This document shows positions 7,572 to 17,101 of a stretch of DNA of 49,744 bases, in pieces. The notes below the pieces were generated by a model. The model saw only the letters and a list, made by a program, of their open reading frames with translations, was not told where the DNA came from and searched no databases. How positions within the stretch are numbered: the first letter of the stretch is position 1; the number at the start of each line of letters is the position of its first letter. The stretch is taken from contig JBFFXF010000011.1 in the NCBI GenBank assembly GCA_041569895.1, positions 1 to 49,744 of the forward strand. Reading direction: 5' to 3'. The position numbers and the translations under genes are program-made. This DNA comes from JBFFXF01 sp041569895. Its GTDB lineage: Bacteria; Planctomycetota; UBA8108; JACQVS01.

Positions 7572-9839
7572 CTACCTCATGCCCCGCAACAAGAAGTCAC
7601 GTTCCTCGCTCCCGCCGACGCCCGCTCTGCGGCCCGTGCCGCGGACCATTTCGTCGTAGGTCTCTCGCAGGGTCGGGGTGGTGGCGAAGGCGGTCTCGGT
7701 GGCGGTGCGCTCGGCGGCGAGGTCGCCGCGGAGGCGGTGGACGAGGGCGAGGCGCAGGATGTACTCCGCCCGGAGCGGGGAGTCGGCGGGCTCCTCGAGG
7801 CGCTCGAGGCCCTCGCGGTAGGCGAGCGCGGCGAGCTCGAGGTCGGCGGGGCGGCGGGCGCCCAGGGTCAGACAGGCGCCGAGGTCGAGGAGCAGCCAGG
7901 CGGCGGCGGCGGTGTCCGGCGCGTCGGGGAGCCGGGCGGCGAGCTGCTCGGGGGGGAGCGACTCTCCCAGGATCGACGCCACGAAGATGTCGCGCGCCTC
8001 GTCGAAGAGGCCGCTGCGGGCGTGCAGCAGCCCGATCCGCCGGTCGCGCTCGGGGCCGGTCGCGTCGCTCTCCTCGATCTCCTTGACGCGCCGCTGGAGG
8101 TTCTTGCGGAAGAGGTGACGGAGCTCCTCGAGGGTCTTCTCGACGTCCCGCAGCAGCGCGTCCTCGTCGACGCCGAGCCCGCGCAGCGCCTCCTCGTCGG
8201 CGTCCGCCTTCGCGGGCGCGGGCGCGAACCGCTTCCAGCTCTCGCGCACCTCGATGATCTCCATCTCGCCGGCGAGGATCTCCTCGCGGCGCGGCCACGC
8301 CGCGGACCAGGCGGTGGTGAACCCGGCGCCGAGATCGCCGAGCCGCGTCGTCTCGATCGGGATCCAGACGCGCTCGTTCCAGACGACCACCGTCGCCGGA
8401 TCGAGCGGCGTCGTGTCGAGGAGCGCCTCCGAGACGCCCGAGTCGAACATCGCCAGCACGTGCCGCGGGCCGATGGCGATCGCCGCCGGGATGCCGGCGG
8501 CCTCGAAGAGCGCGGCGGAGAGGACGGAGAGGTCGTCGCAGTCGCCGGCGCGATCGTCCAGTGTCTCCCACGGGAACTTCACCTGATCGTTCGCGCGCGG
8601 ATCGATCTTCTCCGACGTGGGCCGCACGGCATCCGGCACGTAGCGGGGCCGCAGCTGCGCGAGCGCCGTCACCAGACCGACGGCGTCGCGGAACCGCTTC
8701 GGCGGAAAGTCGCGGTGCGCCGCGGGGGGCTGCACGCGGAGCACGTCGCGCACGAAGACCCTGACGGCTCGGTCCTGCGGGTCGATGAAGCTGGTGATCC
8801 GTCCCGGCTCCTCCCAGTTGAAGACGTTGGTGCCGTGGATGTAGACCGCGTGGACGCGCTCCTTGACGACCTCGTCGTCGCGGAGCACGCGGAAGACAGC
8901 CGTCACCTCGTGGGTGCGCGGCGAGCGGATCTTCTCCGAGAAGCGCGGCAGCAGCGCGATGCGGTGCGACTCGTCCGGCTCGAGGTCGGGCACCGGCGTG
9001 ACGAACGGCTCGACGAGGTAGTCCGCCGCATCCTTGACGAACTCGAAGGAGAGCACCAGCCCGGTGAGCGGACGTCCGGCGCGGTTGCTGACCGTGACGT
9101 GGCCGGCGGGCACCTCGCGGAGCGGGAAGGCGACCCCGGCGTAGATCGGCTCGATCTCGGGCGTGATGTCGAGCGCGATGCGCGGTTTCAACGCGGACGG
9201 CTTGACGAGCTCGACGACCACGGCCACGGCGGTCGCCGCCACGAGCGCGAGGGTGCCGAGCACGGACGCCACGAAGTACCAGCGGGTGCGACGCGCGAGC
9301 CGCTCGAGGCGGTCGTCGAGGATCCTCTCGACGCTGCTGATGCCGGCCGCGGGGCGCGACCTCCTCGATGGCAGCAGCTCCCGCACGGCGCGACCGAGCG
9401 AGCGCGTCCGCCGGTAGGTGGTCATTGTCGTCTCGAAGAGCCCGGGAAGCCTCGGCTCGCTGAACGTGAACAGGATCTCGGGGCCGTTCCGCGCCAGGGC
9501 GACGATGTCGCCCTCGCGGAGCCGCGTCCGCACGATGCGCTCGTCGTTGACGTAGGTCCCGTTCTTCGAGCCAGCGTCCTCGATCCACCACGAGCCGTCC
9601 TCGGGGTCCCGGTAGATCACCGCATGTCTCGAGGACACCGTCCGGCCGATGTCGACGACGACGTCGTTGTCGCCGTGCCGCCCCACCCACGCCCGGTCGC
9701 GGGAGATCGTGGCGACGCGGCCGCGGATCGGCCCGTTGGTGAAGACGAGCTTCGGCTCGAGGGGGGCCTCGCGCGTCGAGGTCTCCTTCCGCGTCGTGCC
9801 GTCCCCGGGAGCGGTTTCTTCCGGCGAGTGCTCGGACAT
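7572..9839 (-). CDS. FHA domain - membrane helix - transglutaminase-like protein with helical C-terminus
   Basis: 755 aa. FHA domain at about 30-125 with the phosphothreonine-binding landmarks VGRHGDND (52-59), SSRHA (69-73) and GSKNGTYVN (90-98). One membrane helix lies at about 187-210. A beta-rich region (220-350) precedes a transglutaminase-like/cysteine-protease fold with C434 in DRAGDCDDLSVL and H460 in IGPRHVLAMF; an acidic third residue is plausible (D466). The C-terminal 200 residues are Ala/Leu/Glu-rich helices resembling TPR repeats. FHA domains read Thr phosphorylation, so the topology suggests a cytoplasmic phospho-sensor linked to an extracytoplasmic enzyme or binding domain. 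It is divergent from the FecR-like giant at 9991. Clear ATG at 9839. Confidence 0.92.
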   Translation of the reverse strand: MSEHSPEETAPGDGTTRKETSTREAPLEPKLVFTNGPIRGRVATISRDRAWVGRHGDNDVVVDIGRTVSSRHAVIYRDPEDGSWWIEDAGSKNGTYVNDERIVRTRLREGDIVALARNGPEILFTFSEPRLPGLFETTMTTYRRTRSLGRAVRELLPSRRSRPAAGISSVERILDDRLERLARRTRWYFVASVLGTLALVAATAVAVVVELVKPSALKPRIALDITPEIEPIYAGVAFPLREVPAGHVTVSNRAGRPLTGLVLSFEFVKDAADYLVEPFVTPVPDLEPDESHRIALLPRFSEKIRSPRTHEVTAVFRVLRDDEVVKERVHAVYIHGTNVFNWEEPGRITSFIDPQDRAVRVFVRDVLRVQPPAAHRDFPPKRFRDAVGLVTALAQLRPRYVPDAVRPTSEKIDPRANDQVKFPWETLDDRAGDCDDLSVLSAALFEAAGIPAAIAIGPRHVLAMFDSGVSEALLDTTPLDPATVVVWNERVWIPIETTRLGDLGAGFTTAWSAAWPRREEILAGEMEIIEVRESWKRFAPAPAKADADEEALRGLGVDEDALLRDVEKTLEELRHLFRKNLQRRVKEIEESDATGPERDRRIGLLHARSGLFDEARDIFVASILGESLPPEQLAARLPDAPDTAAAAWLLLDLGACLTLGARRPADLELAALAYREGLERLEEPADSPLRAEYILRLALVHRLRGDLAAERTATETAFATTPTLRETYDEMVRGTGRRAGVGGSEERDFLLRGMR

Positions 9840-9990
9840 GCCTATAATCTAATCGTCGGATCGTAAAACGACAGAGCACAGTACGGAACGACCGGAAATC
9901 TTCGATCGGTGAATATTCCGCCTCCACGGGCCGTCCCGTGGGGACGAGGTCGCAGGCGAGCCGGCGGATGATCCGCGCCGGGGGCAGGAC
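9840..9990. promoter_or_regulatory. divergent intergenic promoter region
   Basis: 151 bp between two divergent genes. It contains a perfect TATAAT on the plus strand at 9843-9848 (no convincing -35) and locally AT-rich sequence. The plus-strand gene has a good ribosome site, GGGGGCAGG, just before the ATG at 9991. No hexamer array is present here, unlike most longer gaps in the window. Confidence 0.4.
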
Positions 9991-12900
9991 ATGATGGTCA
10001 CCAGGAAGGCGTTTCTCACCGCGGCGGGACTTGCGTTGCTGGTCGGCGGGGTGGCGACCGCCGTTCTCCTCGTCGTGCCGTCGCCCGGCGAGCCGCGCGC
10101 CGGTCCGGGTGGCTGGCGGGTGGTCTCGGGCGCCATCGCCGCCGACGGCGACTCGTGGACGGCTCCGGACGGAGCCGTTCTCGAGCGCGACGGCGTGGTC
10201 GTCGATATCCTCGCGGGCAGCCGCTTCGGCCTGCCGGATTCGAGCGGCGCGGCGCTGGCGATGCCGGCCCTGCTCGCGGGCGGCGCGGAGGTCACCACGG
10301 AGGTGCCGATCCGCGTCGGCGAGGACGAGCTCGAGACCCGCGGCCCGGCGCGACTCTCGCTGGGTCCCGGGGCGGTGCGCGTCACCCGTGGCACCGTCCT
10401 CCTCCACGGCACGCTCTTCGGGCCCGGCGATCTGGTCAACGTCGCGGCGCGCCCGGCGACCGGTCCGACGGCGCCACGCCGACCGACTCCCGAGGTGAAA
10501 CGGCGCCAGCCGGCGAGCCCCGCGTCACGGCGGGCGAGCGGGCAGTTGATCGATGCGCGGGACGGCGAGCCGCTCGGCGGCGTCGAGATCCTCGTCACGT
10601 TCTCCCACGCCGTCGAGGGCTACCCGCCGCACCCCGCCGACGGCAGCCAGGCGCGGGTGACCGCCGACGCCGAGGGGCTGTTCACGCTGCCGGCCTTCCT
10701 GCCGCACGATCCGCGCGTCGTCGTCCACCTCCAGGTCGACCACCCGGAGTACCTCCCGGTGGCGCGCGTGATCGAGGGCGCGCCGGACGTGCGAGGCGTG
10801 CGTCCGTTCACGACGATCTCCCTGAGACGCGGACTGACGACGACCGTGCGGTTCCTCGACCCGGAGAAGCTGCCGCTGCCGCTCGCCGCCGTCCGTGTCG
10901 AGTCCCCGCACGATGCGGATCTCGGTGAGGATTCGTTCGACGACGACCGTCGCATCCGCGAGCGGTCGCCGCCGGTGCGCTACACGCTCGAGGACGGCAC
11001 GCTGCGCGTCGGCATGACTCCCGTGACGCTCAGGCTGCTGCATCCCGTTCTGCACATGTGGGACCACGATAAGCTGCTCGACGTGATCACCAGCACCACA
11101 ATGCCGCCGGCGGGCGACCCGCGCCACTGGCGCCTGCCGCTCGAAGTGCACACGCGCGCCGGCAAGGTCGAGGAGTATCGCGTCGAGGACCTCGACGGCC
11201 GCCCGGTCAGCGGAGAGCTGATCGAGGTCGACCTCGCTGGCATGCCGCCGATCCGCCTGACGACGGGAGCGGAAGGCCGGTTCGCGTTCGCGCCGTGGCC
11301 GCGGCCACGACGACCGAAGCCACAGCCACCGGTCACCGTGGAGCATCCCCGCAAAGGCACGGTGACGGTGCTGGCGACCCGCCTCTGGAAACGCGCTGCG
11401 AACGTTGCCATGCCGGCGGCGAACCGGCGCGTCGCCGTCCAGGGTCGCATCGCCGGCACCATGCGTCTGCGAACCGTGACGCGACCGCCGGGGGGCGAGG
11501 AGCTCGTGCCGGTCGCGCCCGAGGGCTTCCGGATCGACCGTCCAGAGCTGTCGCTCTCGTATCGCGATGCGGATGGCGTCGTTGCGCTCGACGGCGCGTT
11601 GCCCGCCGCGGGGCAGCCGCTCACCGTGTCCGTGCGTGGTTTCCTGCCCGCCGTCGTTCCGATGCCGTTCACGGCGCCCGGCGCTGCCGAGGTCGACGTC
11701 GGTGACGTCGTGCTCGATCCCGGCGAGTCGCTGCGCGTGACCATCGCCGGCGTGCCGGTCGAGAGTCTCGAGCGGGCGCGGCTGCTGATCGCCGACGTCG
11801 TCGATGCGGGCAGCCGATCCTCCGACGGTCGCGCGGGCGTCCTCGAGGACCGCGTCGTGGCTCACGCGCAGACCCACGACATCGCCGCCGCGCGCACGGT
11901 GCAGGTCGGCGGCGTGCTCCGTGGACGTCGCTACACCTACGCCGTCGAGGGGTCACGAATCGAGACCGTCACGGGTTTCTTCGATCTCACCGACGACCTG
12001 CTCGAGAGCGGCCTGGCGCTCGACGTGACGCCGTCCGCCGAGACCGAGGTCGCCCTCGGTGGCGCGATCCTCGGCGTCCCGCCGCAGGAGAGTCACGAAC
12101 ACGTGGTTCACGAGCGATTCTTCCTCCAAGGACGCGACGACCCGGTGACGTTCGCGCCGTATCCCCTCGGCCCCGATGGGGTCTTCGGCAGCCTCCGCGT
12201 GGCGGAGCCGCCGCGGTCGGTCGAGGTGGTCATCGTCAAGGAGTCCGGCTGGGAGGGACTGCGCGTCGAGCGCGGACCGCGAGACAGGGAGCCGGTCTTC
12301 GACTTCGGCGTGCGGCAGATCGAGCCGCTCCCGTGGGCGGTCTTCCGGTTCCACGCGCCCGGCGTCGGGCGGGTTCCGCCGCCGGTGCGCTCCGGGTTCG
12401 AGCTCCTGGCGCGCGCCGACCGGGACCACGAGGTCGCCATCCTCGAGATCAGGGACCGTGCGCTGATCGCCCGCGCCCTCAACGTCGGGATCTGGGAGCT
12501 GCGCTGGCAGGGCAAGGACGGACCGGAGGTCCACGTCTTCGAGATCTCGCCGACCGAGTCGGTCCAGTCGGAGCAGATCGCGCTGCCCGGTGAGAGCGTC
12601 GAGCAAGTGCTGGTGCGCGTCGAGACCGCGAGTGGCGCGCCGGTCACCGGACTGGAGATCGCGACCATCGATCCGTCGTCGGGAAAGTGGCGCCCCGTGA
12701 GGATCCCGCCGTCGACCTCCGCCTCGCGCGGGCTGCCGGACTGGATCGACAGCCGCCTGCGCGACGAGCTCCTCGAGCCCGGAGTCCACGCGCTGCCCTT
12801 CAGCGCGCGCCGCGAGAACCGCTACCGCTTCGCCCTTGCCGCCGACGGGACCGGGGGAGACCCCGCCCTGCTGCCCGCCTTCCTCACCGTGCCGGCGGGC

Positions 12901-14343
12901 ACCGAGGTGCCGGAGGCGGTGGTCATGCAGCCGGGCGTGACGGTCAAGGGGATCGTGCTCGACGTCGACGGCGAGCGCCTCGACGCGCCGGTGCGGATCT
13001 CATGGGAAGAGCCGGAGCGCGACGCGGTCGACGGCGACGGGCCCGTGGCGCACGTGAAGCACGGCGAGCCGGTCGTCGTCGGTGTCGCCGGCGGGACGTT
13101 GCAGACCGATCGACTGCCGCCCGGTCGCCATCGATTCACCTTCCGGCTCGTCGACGCGGACGCGAGCGCCCGCCGCACGCTCGACCTCGCTCCCGGTCGG
13201 TCGAACGCCATCGGCACCATCACCTTCGAGGAGACACGCTCGATCGCCGGCCGCGTCATCCTGCCCCGCGGCGAGCCGGCCCCGAACGCCATCGTCGCGC
13301 TGATGCGCGCGTCGCGGGCGTATCGGTTGCCGCAGCGGACGTTCGAGCTCGGCGGACAGCCGTTCTCGGCGCGATCCGACGCGCTCGGCCGCTTCGTGAT
13401 AGACGGCCTGCCGCTCGACCTCGGAGACGACCTCGCGCTCGTCGCACAGCTCGACGGGTACACCGACGCGGTCGAGGATCCGATCGACCTCTCGCCCGTC
13501 GAGCACCTGCTCCGGCTCGGCGAGGACACCGAGCTCGTGGTCGTCGCGGGCTACGCCGACCGGCGCGCCCATCCGGACTTCGAGTTCCGGCTCGAGTTCG
13601 AGTTCACCGGCGGGCCGCCGGCCCCGGCGATCGCGCTCGGACCGGTGCGCGAGGGCACCGCGTCGTACCGCGGCGTCACGCCGGGACTCTACCGCCTCGC
13701 CTGGAACCTCGTCCAGCCACACCCGCGCGTCGGCGGGCGCGCCGTCGAGCTCGTGCTCGCGCCGGGGACCGCGGGGACGCTGCGGCTCCGCATCGACGAG
13801 GTCTTCTGCACCGGCGACGCCGTTTTCAACGGCCAGCCGCTCGAGCGGGGGTGGGTGCTGATCTCGGATGCGCCGGACGACCCGGCGGCGACGCTCGTCG
13901 GACGCGTCATCGACGGCGCGTTCGAGGCGCCGGCCCCGGCCCGGGCGGCGAACGCCTTCGTCGCGCTCGTGCCGGAGTGGGAGCCGGTCCCCGAGCCGAA
14001 TCACTTCCGCGGCGAGCTCCTCCCGGTCGCCTACCCGCGCTACCGCTTCGACGTCAGGAAACGCCACCTGAGCGTCCGGTACAACGCCTACAACCTGACG
14101 TACGAGCTGCCGAGATCGGTGGTCGCGCGCTACCGCGACATCGAGGTCCAGTTCCCGCACTACGTCTGGGACGGCAGCGGCTTCCGGAGCGAGTGGCGCG
14201 CCGAACGTCTCGAGGGGCACGTCCTCCGACTCTCCCTCGTCCAGCCGGGCAGCCTCGGCCTGCGGTTCACATCCCCGGACGGCTACCGCCACTTCAACCA
14301 GGTGGCGATCTCGGGCGATACGGTGATTCGGCTGGGGCGGTGA
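9991..14343 (+). CDS. giant membrane-anchored protein with FecR-like N-terminus and carboxypeptidase-regulatory-like repeats
   Basis: 1450 aa, starting MMVTRK after GGGGGCAGG; the second ATG (9994) is equally possible. One N-terminal hydrophobic segment (about 8-30) is a signal anchor. Residues about 37-150 resemble a FecR-like fold (WRVVSGAIAADGDSW, then GPARLSLGPGAVRVTRGTVL). Several CarboxypepD_reg/transthyretin-like beta-sandwich modules follow, for example GQLIDARDGEPLGGVEIL near 181, VKGIVLDVDGERLDAPVRIS near 985 and IAGRVILPRGEPAPNAIVAL near 1083. No peptidase active site is visible. Such modules usually mediate extracellular binding or act as structural spacers. It is divergent from the FHA-transglutaminase gene, so the two may act together at the envelope, but that is only context. 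The precise function is unknown. Confidence 0.88.
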   Translation: MMVTRKAFLTAAGLALLVGGVATAVLLVVPSPGEPRAGPGGWRVVSGAIAADGDSWTAPDGAVLERDGVVVDILAGSRFGLPDSSGAALAMPALLAGGAEVTTEVPIRVGEDELETRGPARLSLGPGAVRVTRGTVLLHGTLFGPGDLVNVAARPATGPTAPRRPTPEVKRRQPASPASRRASGQLIDARDGEPLGGVEILVTFSHAVEGYPPHPADGSQARVTADAEGLFTLPAFLPHDPRVVVHLQVDHPEYLPVARVIEGAPDVRGVRPFTTISLRRGLTTTVRFLDPEKLPLPLAAVRVESPHDADLGEDSFDDDRRIRERSPPVRYTLEDGTLRVGMTPVTLRLLHPVLHMWDHDKLLDVITSTTMPPAGDPRHWRLPLEVHTRAGKVEEYRVEDLDGRPVSGELIEVDLAGMPPIRLTTGAEGRFAFAPWPRPRRPKPQPPVTVEHPRKGTVTVLATRLWKRAANVAMPAANRRVAVQGRIAGTMRLRTVTRPPGGEELVPVAPEGFRIDRPELSLSYRDADGVVALDGALPAAGQPLTVSVRGFLPAVVPMPFTAPGAAEVDVGDVVLDPGESLRVTIAGVPVESLERARLLIADVVDAGSRSSDGRAGVLEDRVVAHAQTHDIAAARTVQVGGVLRGRRYTYAVEGSRIETVTGFFDLTDDLLESGLALDVTPSAETEVALGGAILGVPPQESHEHVVHERFFLQGRDDPVTFAPYPLGPDGVFGSLRVAEPPRSVEVVIVKESGWEGLRVERGPRDREPVFDFGVRQIEPLPWAVFRFHAPGVGRVPPPVRSGFELLARADRDHEVAILEIRDRALIARALNVGIWELRWQGKDGPEVHVFEISPTESVQSEQIALPGESVEQVLVRVETASGAPVTGLEIATIDPSSGKWRPVRIPPSTSASRGLPDWIDSRLRDELLEPGVHALPFSARRENRYRFALAADGTGGDPALLPAFLTVPAGTEVPEAVVMQPGVTVKGIVLDVDGERLDAPVRISWEEPERDAVDGDGPVAHVKHGEPVVVGVAGGTLQTDRLPPGRHRFTFRLVDADASARRTLDLAPGRSNAIGTITFEETRSIAGRVILPRGEPAPNAIVALMRASRAYRLPQRTFELGGQPFSARSDALGRFVIDGLPLDLGDDLALVAQLDGYTDAVEDPIDLSPVEHLLRLGEDTELVVVAGYADRRAHPDFEFRLEFEFTGGPPAPAIALGPVREGTASYRGVTPGLYRLAWNLVQPHPRVGGRAVELVLAPGTAGTLRLRIDEVFCTGDAVFNGQPLERGWVLISDAPDDPAATLVGRVIDGAFEAPAPARAANAFVALVPEWEPVPEPNHFRGELLPVAYPRYRFDVRKRHLSVRYNAYNLTYELPRSVVARYRDIEVQFPHYVWDGSGFRSEWRAERLEGHVLRLSLVQPGSLGLRFTSPDGYRHFNQVAISGDTVIRLGR

Positions 14344-14377
14344 GACGGAACCCGCGTGGCACGGTTCCGGCCCCAAT

Positions 14378-14658
14378 CTCGTCCTCGTCCTCGTCCTCGT
14401 CCTCGTTCCCGTTCCCGTGCCCGTTCCCGTGCCCGTTCCCGTTCCCGTGCCCGAAAGCAATCGGGGACCGGAACGTGTCCGCCGTCGGGGCCGAGCGATC
14501 TGAGTCCAGGAACGAAGCCGACGCCGATTCCGATGTCGACTCCGACGCCGATTCCGATTCCGATTCCGAGATCAGAGACTGCTTCCGGCGTTCGAGGACG
14601 AGGACGAGCACCAGGAGGGGCTTCTTTACTCAATCTGCGTCATCTGCGTCATCTGCGG
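14378..14658. repeat. intergenic composite array 3
   Basis: Plus-strand order: (CTCGTC)n to about 14405; (TTCCCG/TGCCCG)n with CCC every 6 bp at 14408-14452; a core starting GTGTCCGCCGTCGGGG at 14475; (CCGATT/CCGACG)n at about 14518-14570; GATCAGAGA; GAGGAC tandem near 14598; three AATCTGCGT-like 9-mers (about 14633-14658). It occupies nearly all of the 14344-14699 gap between two co-directional genes. The minus strand of 14408-14452 is a G-quadruplex motif with eight GGG tracts. No gene is supported inside it. Confidence 0.92.
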
Positions 14659-14699
14659 ATGGCAACTGCGCTCGTTTCATGGTTCCATCGCCAGATACC

Positions 14700-16814
14700 A
14701 TGCAACCGCTCGCCCTGCTCACACTGCTGCTCGCTGCTGGTCCCGCGCTCGCCGCGGAGCTCGACGAGGAGACCGTTCGGGTTCGGCGCGAGGCCGTTCG
14801 CGAGCGCGTGCGGCAGCCGGTGCTTCTCGAGGCGCCGAGCTTCAAGCTCTACCTCGACCGTCGGGATGGCGCGTTCCGGATCGATCCGCTCGGCGGGCTC
14901 GGGTGGAACTCGCCGATCGGGCGCCGGGGATTCGCGTCGGTGCTCCTGCCGGATCCGGACGGGAAGGGCGAGCCGCGCGAGGTGCCGATCGACGTCGTCG
15001 AGGGGCTTCGCGCGACGACGCGGGCGATTCGCTTCACCGGGCGCTCGAGTGTCGCCGAGGTCCCCGACCTCCGGTTCACCCTCAACATCGCCGAGCCGCT
15101 CGTCGGGCTGCGGATCGCGGTCGACGCCGACCCGGAGTTCCTCGAGCGCGGGGGCGCCGTCAAGCTCCTCGATCGCGCGCTCTGGATCGCCGACGTCGAC
15201 GAGGGCGGCGCGCTGATCCCGGTCGGTCTCGGGGAGTGGCTGCCGGGCGCGCATGCGGCGGACGTGAAGCGACGGCTGTCGCCGTCACGTGGCGTTCCCG
15301 GGTCGCTCGACGGCGCGTCGCCGGACGCCGCGCCCGGGGAGCTGATCCTTCCGACCCTCGATGGGCTCGGGCTGATGCGGGGCGAGGTCGCCCTGCTCGT
15401 CCGCTGGGACCATCCCGAGACGCTGATCGAGGTCGAGTCCGCCGCGCCCGGCGGCGTGGAGTTTCCCGGCGCGCGGGGGATCTTCACCTCGGTGACGCTC
15501 CGCGGCGAGGCCCGTTCGATCACGCTCTATCCGATCGGCCGGCTGCGACACCGCAGCGAGCTGCCCGCCGCGTACGCGGAGCTCGTCGGCCACGGCCGGC
15601 CGCTGCCCTCGCTGCGATACAAGTCCGGCTTCACGGACCGCCACCGCGATTTTCCCGGCGCGGCGATCTTCCCGATCGATCTGTCACCAGACGGGGGGAA
15701 CGTCACCGCCTCGTCGGTCCGCGCCACGGCCGGGCGGATGCGCGACGAGCTCGGCATCGATCAGGCGCTGTTCCTCCTGCGCGAGCCGGACGACGAGGAC
15801 CGCAAGGACGACCTCGCGCGCCTGGCGACCGAGCTGCGCGAGCTCGGCTATCTCGTCGGCGTGGAGCTCACCATCCCGCAGCGAGGCGAGGCGCCCGCCG
15901 CGGAGTCCGGAGCGGTCGAGGCGCACGTCCTCCGCACCGTTGCCACGTTCCGTCCCGATCTCCTGATGGCGCCGGCCGGCGCGGGGGACCTCTGGGGGCG
16001 CCACGAGGAGCTGGCGAGCGATCTCACCGAGGACCGTGTCCTGCTCGGCGCCCCGTTCGTTCACGAGCGCCAGGCCATCGTCGCGACGTGGCTCGACGGC
16101 GTCATCGACCACAAGGTGCTCGGACGCGACACCGGGCTCTTCTCGCCGTTCTTCCTCGCGGTCCACGGCAGCGGCGTGCGGCTGACCGCGCGCTCCGCCG
16201 GACCGCTGCGACCGGGACAGCCGGAGCGCTTCCTCGCGCACGTCCTCCTCGGCGAGGTGCCCCGCTACGTGCTGCCTCCCCCTGCCCAAGAATCCCGCTC
16301 GAAGAACGGTGACGGCGCGAGCGCCGACACCGCCGCGCCGTTCGCCAGCGTCACCGGCGGCTGGGGCGATGGACGCGGACTCGGCGTCGAGGAACGCTTC
16401 CTGAAGAACACCTACGAGGTCCTCAGCCACGTGGCGCGCATTCGCCACCGGAACCCGATCCTCGACTACCGCACGCTCGACACCGCGGGGCTCGTCGAGG
16501 AGGCCTACTTCGGCTTCGATCTGCGCATCGTCATCAACCGCGGCGCCGAGCCATGGGAGGACCCCGAGGGCGATTTCACTCTGCCCCGCCACGGCTTCTG
16601 GGTGCAGCATCCCTTCTTCGTCGCTTTCCACGCGACCCGCGCGTTCGGCACCGACCTCGGCGCGCCGGCCCTCTTCACCATCCGCTCGCTCGAGGGCAAG
16701 CTCTGGCTCCGTGCGGAGTCGGTGCGCATCTGGCACGGCTTCGGACCGAGCACGTTGCAGCTCGGCGGGAAGCGCTTCGATGTGGAGCGGGAGGTACGGA
16801 CGAAGATCTGGTGA
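14700..16814 (+). CDS. secreted protein of unknown function, possibly glycoside-hydrolase-like
   Basis: 704 aa. The start is set at 14700, where MQPLALLTLLLAAGPALAAE is a clean signal peptide with an ALA-A cleavage site; an in-frame ATG at 14679 adds seven residues. The frame stays open far upstream, but only through the repeat array and the antisense of the preceding gene. The first 300 residues look beta-rich. The middle (about 325-500) alternates strands and helices, for example ELGIDQALFLLREPDDEDRK and LRELGYLVGVELTIP, as in a TIM barrel. The C-terminal part (IVINRGAEPWEDP, LPRHGFWVQHPFFVAFHA) resembles the beta-sandwich that ends several glycoside hydrolases. I cannot assign catalytic residues, so the enzyme idea is only inference. 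Confidence 0.8.
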   Translation: MQPLALLTLLLAAGPALAAELDEETVRVRREAVRERVRQPVLLEAPSFKLYLDRRDGAFRIDPLGGLGWNSPIGRRGFASVLLPDPDGKGEPREVPIDVVEGLRATTRAIRFTGRSSVAEVPDLRFTLNIAEPLVGLRIAVDADPEFLERGGAVKLLDRALWIADVDEGGALIPVGLGEWLPGAHAADVKRRLSPSRGVPGSLDGASPDAAPGELILPTLDGLGLMRGEVALLVRWDHPETLIEVESAAPGGVEFPGARGIFTSVTLRGEARSITLYPIGRLRHRSELPAAYAELVGHGRPLPSLRYKSGFTDRHRDFPGAAIFPIDLSPDGGNVTASSVRATAGRMRDELGIDQALFLLREPDDEDRKDDLARLATELRELGYLVGVELTIPQRGEAPAAESGAVEAHVLRTVATFRPDLLMAPAGAGDLWGRHEELASDLTEDRVLLGAPFVHERQAIVATWLDGVIDHKVLGRDTGLFSPFFLAVHGSGVRLTARSAGPLRPGQPERFLAHVLLGEVPRYVLPPPAQESRSKNGDGASADTAAPFASVTGGWGDGRGLGVEERFLKNTYEVLSHVARIRHRNPILDYRTLDTAGLVEEAYFGFDLRIVINRGAEPWEDPEGDFTLPRHGFWVQHPFFVAFHATRAFGTDLGAPALFTIRSLEGKLWLRAESVRIWHGFGPSTLQLGGKRFDVEREVRTKIW

Positions 16815-16849
16815 CGGTCCGCGGATCGCGCAGAAGAGAAGAGAACGGT

Positions 16850-17041
16850 CCGCAGATCGACGCAGATTCCGCAGATCGGGGAGGGGTCTCGGTCTCTGAT
16901 CTCGGACCTCTGATCTCGGATCTCGGAATCGGAGTCGGAATCGGCATCGGTATCGGTATCGGAGTCCGAGTCGGAATCGGCACCGGCATCGGTCCCGAAG
17001 GCGGATCGAGGACGACGACGAGGACGAGGACGAGCACGAGG
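16850..17041. repeat. intergenic composite array 4 (opposite orientation)
   Basis: Plus-strand order: CGCAGATTCCGCAGATC units (about 16851-16880), TCTGATCTCGGA-type units (16890-16925), (TCGGAATCGGAG)-type hexamers (16922-16990), the phrase GGTCCCGAAGGCG also found in array 2, then a (GAGGAC)n tandem (about 17007-17035). This is roughly arrays 2 and 3 read from the other strand, lacking the long GGGAAC block. It fills the 16815-17101 gap; no gene is supported. Confidence 0.88.
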
Positions 17042-17101
17042 CGGGGGCGGAACAAAGGCCCGTTGCTTCACCCGAAGCATCCTGCGATAGTCACATCACG
17101 C

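Noticed and set aside
12687..14699. 5' extension of the gene at 14700-16814 upstream to 12687.
   Set aside because: The extension overlaps the FecR-like giant in another frame and crosses a repeat array; a clean signal peptide begins at 14700.
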